A DNA stretch of 10,817 nucleotides, from contig DASXTS010000517.1 in assembly GCA_036505275.1 (NCBI GenBank), positions 1 through 10,817 on the forward strand, given 5' to 3'. The notes under the pieces are model-generated. The model did no database searches and was not told where the DNA came from. It saw only the letters and a list, made by a program, of their open reading frames with translations. Positions within the stretch are counted from its first letter, which is position 1. The number at the start of each line of letters is the position of its first letter. The stretch is from DASXTS01 sp036505275. GTDB taxonomy: Bacteria > Actinomycetota > Actinomycetes > Mycobacteriales > Pseudonocardiaceae. Positions 6,909 through 10,817 of the stretch are shown here, piece after piece. Made by a program: the position numbers and the translations under genes.

Positions 6909-7903
6909 AACGCCTCGGCCACCATCTGGCCGCGGCGCCGGGCGGCGCGCAGGCCGTCCACGGTGAGCACCGCAAGCGCCAGCCAGACCAGGGTGAAGCC
7001 GAACCACCGAACGGCCGGCATCTGCTCGCCGAACACCAGCACCCCGCAGCCGAACTGCAGCACCGGCGCCAGGTACTGCAGCAGCCCGACCAGGGACAGC
7101 GGCACCCGGTTGGTGGCCGCGCCGAACGCGAGCAGCGGCGCCGCGGTCACGATGCCGCCGGTGATCAGCAGCGCGGCGTGACCGGCGCCGTGGTTCAGGA
7201 ACGTGCCGCGGCCGGACGCCTCCAGGAGCGTGAGATAGCCCAGCGCGGGCACCAGGAGCACCGCGGTCTCCACCGCGAGCGCCTCGACGGCCGGTGTCGC
7301 GGCGTACTTCTTGATCAGCCCATAGCTGCCGAAGCTGAAGGCCAGGATGAGCGCGATCCACGGCGGCCGCCCGTAGCCGACGGTGAGCACCAGCACCGCG
7401 CCCGCGCCGAGCCCGACGGCAGCCCATTGCGCCGGCCGCAGCCGCTCGCCGAGCACCAGCACCCCAGCCAGCACGGTGACCAGCGGGTTGATGAAGTAGC
7501 CGAGCGAGGTCTCCACGACATGGCCGCTGGTGACGCCCCAGATGTACGTGCCCCAGTTGATCGAGACCGCGACTGCGGCCGTGGTCAGCAGGAGCAGCCG
7601 CCGCCGGTCGCGCAGCACCGCACGCAGCGCCTGCTGGCTCGGGCCCTGACCCCGGCCCTGGCCCCGACCCTGGCTCCGGTGACGACCGAGCAGCCACAGG
7701 ATCGCCAGCACGACGACCAGTGACCACACGATGCGGTGCGCCAGCACCTCCACCGCGCCGGCCGGTGCGAGCAGCACCCAGTACAGCGGGAACAGGCCCC
7801 ACATGACGTACGCCGCGACGCCGTAGAGCACGCCCCGCCGGTGATCGCGTGCCCGTTCCACGCCCGCATCCGCCGCCCGCGCGGCCGCTGGCGAAGTGGA
7901 CAC
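6905..7903 (-). CDS. rarD: EamA-family transporter RarD
   Basis: A 332-residue membrane protein of the drug/metabolite transporter superfamily with about ten hydrophobic helices. RarD-type motifs are present: GVLYGVAAYVMWGLFPLYW (24-42), EVLAHRIVWS (52-61), NWGTYIWGV (116-124), ETSLGYFINPLV (131-142), then FGSYGLIKK and LLQYLAPVLQF. The transported substrate is unknown for the family. The loop after the second helix carries a low-complexity stretch QGRGQGRGQGP (78-88) from a short DNA repeat at about 7642-7679. The GTG start at 7903 lacks a clear Shine-Dalgarno; the Ala-rich first 20 residues may be partly non-essential, and a later start is possible. It is convergent with lpdA, so not part of that transcription unit. 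Confidence 0.93.
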   Translation of the reverse strand: MSTSPAAARAADAGVERARDHRRGVLYGVAAYVMWGLFPLYWVLLAPAGAVEVLAHRIVWSLVVVLAILWLLGRHRSQGRGQGRGQGPSQQALRAVLRDRRRLLLLTTAAVAVSINWGTYIWGVTSGHVVETSLGYFINPLVTVLAGVLVLGERLRPAQWAAVGLGAGAVLVLTVGYGRPPWIALILAFSFGSYGLIKKYAATPAVEALAVETAVLLVPALGYLTLLEASGRGTFLNHGAGHAALLITGGIVTAAPLLAFGAATNRVPLSLVGLLQYLAPVLQFGCGVLVFGEQMPAVRWFGFTLVWLALAVLTVDGLRAARRRGQMVAEAF

Positions 7904-8011
7904 GCCGTCGAGAGTAGGGCCGCCGGCCGGTCACGGCTTGGCAACGGCGGCGAACCGTCGGCGCCCACGTCCGTCCTGTGAAGAGGAACACATCGGACAC
8001 GGGAGGCAGAC

Positions 8012-8110
8012 ATGATCGCCGCGCTCGCCATGGGCACGCTGGCACTGGGCGGTGTCACCATGCTGGCCGCCGCGGCTGCGGTGCGGACCGTCCTCGGACG
8101 CAACCGCTGA
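8012..8110 (+). CDS. Small single-helix membrane protein, copy 1
   Basis: A 32-residue ORF, MIAALAMGTLALGG followed by VTMLAAAAAV and a basic end RTVLGRNR: a single hydrophobic helix of about 23 residues with positive charge after it. The ATG is preceded by GGGAGG at 8001-8006, five bases upstream, a strong ribosome site. The leader and first codons closely match those of the ORF at 8647 (shared ACGTCCGTC, GGGAGG and ATGATCGCCGCG), which supports a real gene because the match includes the regulatory part. I do not recognise the family. It could be a small membrane-anchored peptide; no function is assigned. Confidence 0.5.
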   Translation: MIAALAMGTLALGGVTMLAAAAAVRTVLGRNR

Positions 8111-8151
8111 TCCAGGCCGCTGAACGCCGTTGAAACGTTGGCCGCATTGCG

Positions 8152-8458
8152 GCGGTCGACTGGGCCGGCAACGACACCTACCGCGCGCAGCGGCTGCATC
8201 GGCCGTCCAGACCTGGCCCAGGTGCAGGCGATCGTCGCAGCGGCGCCCAAGGTGCACGTGCTCGGCGTACGGCATTCAACGCCATCGCCGACTCAGCCGA
8301 GCTGCTGACCCTCGACGCGATGCCCCGGCCGAGATCGACGTCGACGGGGCGGCCGGCACGGTGTTCTTCGCCCCTGTCTGACCTACGCCCAGCGCCGCGG
8401 CGCTGCACCGTGATGGCGCCGCGCTGGCCGGCGGCCTTCCGGAACGCCTTGCTGGCGC
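8152..8458 (+). pseudogene. Decayed N-terminal fragment of an alditol oxidase-like FAD oxidoreductase
   Basis: Joining frames recovers a protein resembling the start of AldO/xylitol oxidase-type enzymes of the vanillyl-alcohol-oxidase flavoprotein family. Pieces in order are VDWAGNDTYRAQRLHRPS (8155-8208), DLAQVQAIVAAAPKVHVLG and VRH (8210-8275), NAIADSAELLTLDAMP (8278-8325), AEIDVDGAAGTVFFAP (8328-8375) and LTYAQRRG (8378-8401). This follows the family pattern NWAGN...Y, RPxxLxxLxxLV, VRVLGxxHSFN, DVD, YAEL. Each join needs a frame change, at about 8209, 8276, 8326 and 8376, so there are at least four disruptions in 250 bases, and the expected 300 or so residues of the rest of the enzyme are missing. 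Intact members oxidise glycerol, xylitol or sorbitol. The remnant lies next to glpD, which may be coincidence. Confidence 0.72.
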
Positions 8459-8465
8459 ACCACCT

Positions 8466-8474
8466 TGTGGATAA
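8466..8474 (-). promoter_or_regulatory. DnaA-box-like site TTATCCACA
   Basis: Minus-strand TTATCCACA is a perfect match to the classic DnaA nonamer. It lies two bases from the large inverted repeat at 8477-8518 and just past the pseudogene. A single box in this position is not an origin. Occupancy by DnaA, or chance, cannot be distinguished from sequence. Confidence 0.35.
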
Positions 8475-8476
8475 GT

Positions 8477-8518
8477 CGTGAGTGGCAAATGGTGCTGGGG
8501 CACCATTTGCCACTCACG
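8477..8518. repeat. Perfect 18-bp inverted repeat (REP-like palindrome)
   Basis: CGTGAGTGGCAAATGGTG at 8477-8494 is followed by CTGGGG and then the exact reverse complement CACCATTTGCCACTCACG at 8501-8518. The loop can close further to four bases by a C-G pair. The stem is less GC-rich than the surroundings. No T tract follows, so it is not a classical intrinsic terminator. It may still end transcription ahead of the small ORF at 8647, or be one copy of a dispersed palindromic element. Confidence 0.9.
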
Positions 8519-8646
8519 GAGGCCGCCAGGCCTCGGCCGAACGGGCGTCGCTCGGACGTGTTGAAACGACACGACCGGGTAGACCGGTATCACAGGCAGC
8601 GCTGCGACGTCCGTCTCTAAGAAGGGACCAAGCAAGGGAGGCCGCC

Positions 8647-8856
8647 ATGATCGCCGCGATCGCGATGAGCGTGCTCTCGATCGGAGCGCTGCTGGAGATC
8701 GCGCTGGCGACCGCCATCCGGTCGCGGGGCCGGCGCCGGCGCCACGCCGAACCGGGCCCGTGCGCAGATCTTGCTGCCGACGTGACGGCGGACCTGGCAC
8801 CGACCGGCCGAGTGACCGCGGCGATGGCGCCCGCCTGCGGCGGCCGTCGGCGGTAA
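8647..8856 (+). CDS. Small single-helix membrane protein, copy 2, with hydrophilic tail
   Basis: A 69-residue ORF whose start, MIAAIAMSVLSIGALL, parallels the 32-residue ORF at 8012. A hydrophobic helix (2-23) is followed by a strongly basic stretch RSRGRRRRH (25-33) and an Ala/Asp-rich tail ending CGGRRR. This is consistent with one membrane span and a cytoplasmic tail. The ATG has a ribosome site GGGAGG ending six bases upstream, in the same context as copy 1. The frame is open upstream to 8482, but that extension runs through the palindrome and is not convincing. The stop lies 9 bp before the glpD start, so the two may be co-transcribed. I do not recognise the family, and function is unknown. 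Confidence 0.55.
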   Translation: MIAAIAMSVLSIGALLEIALATAIRSRGRRRRHAEPGPCADLAADVTADLAPTGRVTAAMAPACGGRRR

Positions 8857-8865
8857 CGTGCTGGG

Positions 8866-10596
8866 GTGGACTTCAGTGATCCGGCGGGCCGGCTAGGACC
8901 GCAGGAGCGCGCCACCGCGTGGCAGCGACTCGCTGGCGAGCACTTCGATGTGGTGGTGATCGGCGGCGGCGTGGTGGGCGCCGGGGTCGCCCTAGACGCC
9001 GCAACCCGTGGCCTGCGCACGGCGCTCGTCGAGGCCCGCGACCTGGCCTCCGGCACGTCGTCGCGCTCGTCCAAGCTCTTCCACGGCGGGCTGCGCTATC
9101 TCGAACAGCTCGAGCTCGGCCTGGTCAGGGAGGCGCTCACGGAGCGCGAGCTGATGCTGACCAGGCTCGCGCCGCACCTGGTCAAGCCGGTGAGCTTCCT
9201 GTACCCGCTGCGGCACCGGTGGTGGGAGCGGCCGTACGTCGGCGCCGGGCTGGCGTTGTACGACACCATGGGCGGGGCCCGCTCCATGCCCAGGCACCAG
9301 CACCTGACCAGGGCCGGCGCGCAGCGGCTGGTGCCGGCGCTGCGCCGGGACGCCCTGATCGGCGGCATCCGCTACTTCGACGCGATGACCGACGACGCCC
9401 GGCACACGATGACGGTGGCCCGTACCGCTGCGCACTACGGTGCGGTCATCCGCACCTCCACCCAGGTGGTCGGCTTCACCAAGGAGGCAGACCGGATCAG
9501 CGGCGTGCGGGTACTGGACTGCGAGAACGGCGCCGAGGCCGACATCGCGGCGCACGTCGTGGTCAACTGCACCGGGGTGTGGACCGACGAGCTGCAGCGG
9601 CTGTCCGGGGAGCGCGGCCGGTTCCGGGTCCGGGCGTCCAAGGGCGTGCACATCGTGGTGCCGCGGGACCGCATCGTGTCCGACAGCGGGATCATCCTGC
9701 GCACCGAGACGTCGGTGCTGTTCGTCATCCCGTGGCGCGGGCACTGGATCCTCGGCACCACCGACACCGACTGGAACCTCGACCTCGCGCACCCGGCGGC
9801 CACCAGGTGGGACATCGACTACATCCTCGACCACGTCAACCAGGTGCTGGCCACCCCGCTCACGCACGCCGACATCGAGGGTGTGTACGCGGGGCTGCGA
9901 CCGCTGCTGGCCGGCGAGGACGCCGCCACCTCCAAGCTGTCCCGCGAGCACGCCGTGGCCAGGGTGGCGCCCGGCATGTTCGCCATCGCCGGCGGCAAGT
10001 ACACGACGTACCGGGTGATGGCCGCCGACGCGGTGGACGCCGCGTCGGCCGACCTGCCCACCCGGATCGCGCCGTCCATCACCGACCGGGTGCCGCTGCT
10101 CGGCGCGGACGGCTATCACGCGCTGGTCAACCAGGCCGACCGGCTGGCCGCCCGGTACGGGCTGCACCCGTACCGGGTACGGCACATGCTCAACCGGTAC
10201 GGCTCGCTCATCCACCAGGTGCTGGACCTGGCCGATGGCCGGCGCTCGCTGCTCGCGCCGCTGCCGGGCGCCCCCGACTACCTCGCCGTCGAGGTGGTGC
10301 ACGCGGCCAGCCACGAGGGCGCGCTGCACCTGGAGGACGTGCTCACCCGGCGTACCCGGATCTCCATCGAGTACCCGCACCGCGGCGTGGACAGCGCGCT
10401 GCCGGCCGCCGAGCTGGTGGCCCCGGTGCTCGGCTGGGATGCCGCCACCATCGAGCGGGAGGTCAAGGTGTACACCGCCAGGGTCGACGCCGAGCGCGAC
10501 TCGCAGACCCAGCCGGACGACACGGCCGCCGACGCCCGGCGCTCCGCCGCCCCCGAGGCCCGCCCGCGGGTTGTTGAGGAGCTGGTGAGCAGGTAG
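8866..10596 (+). CDS. glpD: Aerobic glycerol-3-phosphate dehydrogenase GlpD
   Basis: A 576-residue FAD enzyme that oxidises sn-glycerol 3-phosphate to dihydroxyacetone phosphate at the membrane and passes electrons to quinone. The FAD motif VVVIGGGVVGAGVALDAA (29-46) is followed by the family signature SGTSSRSSKLFHGGLRYLE (62-80). Later blocks are FLYPLRHRWWERP, GIRYFDAMTDDARH, NCTGVWTDEL, GTTDTDW, and GLRPLL with the late FAD-contact motif AIAGGKYTTYRVMA. The C-terminal DAO-C helical domain follows, with LEDVLTRRTRISIEYPHRG. The last 35 or so residues are hydrophilic and probably disordered. Length is normal for actinomycete GlpD. The GTG at 8866 is the first start in frame upstream of the FAD motif; its ribosome site is weak (CTGGGG), consistent with coupling to the small ORF ending 9 bp earlier. 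It corresponds to GlpD2 in the mycobacterial locus. Confidence 0.96.
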   Translation: MDFSDPAGRLGPQERATAWQRLAGEHFDVVVIGGGVVGAGVALDAATRGLRTALVEARDLASGTSSRSSKLFHGGLRYLEQLELGLVREALTERELMLTRLAPHLVKPVSFLYPLRHRWWERPYVGAGLALYDTMGGARSMPRHQHLTRAGAQRLVPALRRDALIGGIRYFDAMTDDARHTMTVARTAAHYGAVIRTSTQVVGFTKEADRISGVRVLDCENGAEADIAAHVVVNCTGVWTDELQRLSGERGRFRVRASKGVHIVVPRDRIVSDSGIILRTETSVLFVIPWRGHWILGTTDTDWNLDLAHPAATRWDIDYILDHVNQVLATPLTHADIEGVYAGLRPLLAGEDAATSKLSREHAVARVAPGMFAIAGGKYTTYRVMAADAVDAASADLPTRIAPSITDRVPLLGADGYHALVNQADRLAARYGLHPYRVRHMLNRYGSLIHQVLDLADGRRSLLAPLPGAPDYLAVEVVHAASHEGALHLEDVLTRRTRISIEYPHRGVDSALPAAELVAPVLGWDAATIEREVKVYTARVDAERDSQTQPDDTAADARRSAAPEARPRVVEELVSR

Positions 10597-10606
10597 CGGC
10601 GCTGCG

Positions 10607-10620
10607 GCCACGGCGGTGGC
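10607..10620 (+). terminator. Possible short hairpin after glpD
   Basis: GCCAC-GGCG-GTGGC gives a 5-bp GC-rich stem with a four-base loop 10 bp past the glpD stop, with no T tract. This is weak support for a terminator in such GC-rich DNA. Confidence 0.25.
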
Positions 10621-10715
10621 GGCCGGGTCGCTGGTCACGGTAATGCGCACGTTTGGCAACGATCGCGCCGCCGTGGCTGGCCAACCGGCACGGCCGGGCC
10701 GCAACGTCCAATGCC

Positions 10716-10808
10716 GTGAGACTGCCGTGGGGCCGGGCGCCGCGGGCCGCCCTGGGCAGCCTGGCCACCGTCGCGGTGGCCGTGGTGACCGGCGCCACGG
10801 CGTCGTGA
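10716..10808 (+). CDS. Possible 30-codon ORF with one hydrophobic segment
   Basis: GTG at 10716 opens a 30-residue frame, starting MRLPWGRAPRAALGS followed by LATVAVAVVTGATAS and TGA. The pattern of a basic start then a hydrophobic run resembles a short membrane or signal-like peptide. No Shine-Dalgarno is visible. The TGA overlaps a GTG at 10805 in a GTGA junction from which a frame (M-I-D-T) runs off the window, so this could be a coupled leader ORF or simply the edge of the next gene's upstream region. The rest of 10597-10817 shows nothing else I can support. Confidence 0.2.
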   Translation: MRLPWGRAPRAALGSLATVAVAVVTGATAS

Positions 10809-10817
10809 TCGACACCG

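Noticed and set aside
6867..8045. A 392-codon minus-strand frame overlapping rarD
   Set aside because: The alternative frame lacks hydrophobic helices, while the overlapping frame has full RarD motifs.
8482..8646. Upstream extension of the small ORF at 8647 back to an ATG at 8482
   Set aside because: That ATG lies inside the left arm of the palindrome, whereas the ATG at 8647 has a strong GGGAGG site and matches the duplicated module at 8012.
8919..10577. A 552-codon plus-strand frame overlapping glpD in another frame
   Set aside because: It is an Arg/Ala/Gly-rich shadow of glpD with no domain pattern.
8992..10815. A 607-codon open frame on the minus strand across glpD
   Set aside because: It is antisense to a well-conserved GlpD, its translation is Gly/Val/Arg/His-rich with no recognisable motif, and long antisense frames are expected in very GC-rich genes.

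Overview
The window is GC-rich bacterial DNA with many GTG starts, strong GC bias at third codon positions and almost no TTA codons. The gene content is that of a high-GC actinomycete; I would guess Pseudonocardiales or a relative, but the genus is not proven by the sequence.

Layout. Positions 1-705 hold the 3' end of an acyl-CoA (methylmalonyl-CoA type) mutase large subunit. Positions 895-3467 hold two translationally coupled M20 amidohydrolases matching mycobacterial AmiB1 and AmiA1. On the minus strand follow a protein with a C-terminal DUF559 PD-(D/E)XK-like nuclease domain (3684-4604) and a gamma-glutamylcyclotransferase-fold protein (4895-5350). Divergent from these is lpdA, a flavoprotein NAD(P)H-quinone dehydrogenase (5486-6892). 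It converges on rarD, an EamA-family permease (6905-7903, minus). From 7904 to 8865 lies a small-gene and remnant zone: two paralogous tiny membrane-protein ORFs (8012-8110 and 8647-8856), a badly broken fragment of an alditol-oxidase-like gene (about 8152-8458), a DnaA-box-like site and a perfect 18-bp inverted repeat. The aerobic glycerol-3-phosphate dehydrogenase gene glpD occupies 8866-10596. The last 220 bases hold at most a 30-codon ORF that may overlap the start of a gene running off the edge.

The backbone amiB1-amiA1-(cyclotransferase, opposite strand)-lpdA-glpD has the order and relative orientation that I recall for Mycobacterium tuberculosis Rv3306c-Rv3302c. The window therefore reads as an old actinobacterial neighbourhood into which the DUF559 gene, rarD and the small-ORF/remnant zone have been added. 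LpdA and GlpD are both flavoenzymes that feed electrons to quinones. The two amidohydrolases probably hydrolyse small amide or N-acyl amino-acid substrates.

The least explained features are non-coding. Two clusters of 22-bp tandem repeats share an invariant GTCCGCG core. One follows amiA1 and one follows the cyclotransferase gene, both in the same orientation relative to the gene they follow, so they bracket the DUF559 gene as an inverted pair. I found no clear new defence or biosynthetic system. The repeat arrays and the duplicated small-ORF module are the best candidates for something undescribed.
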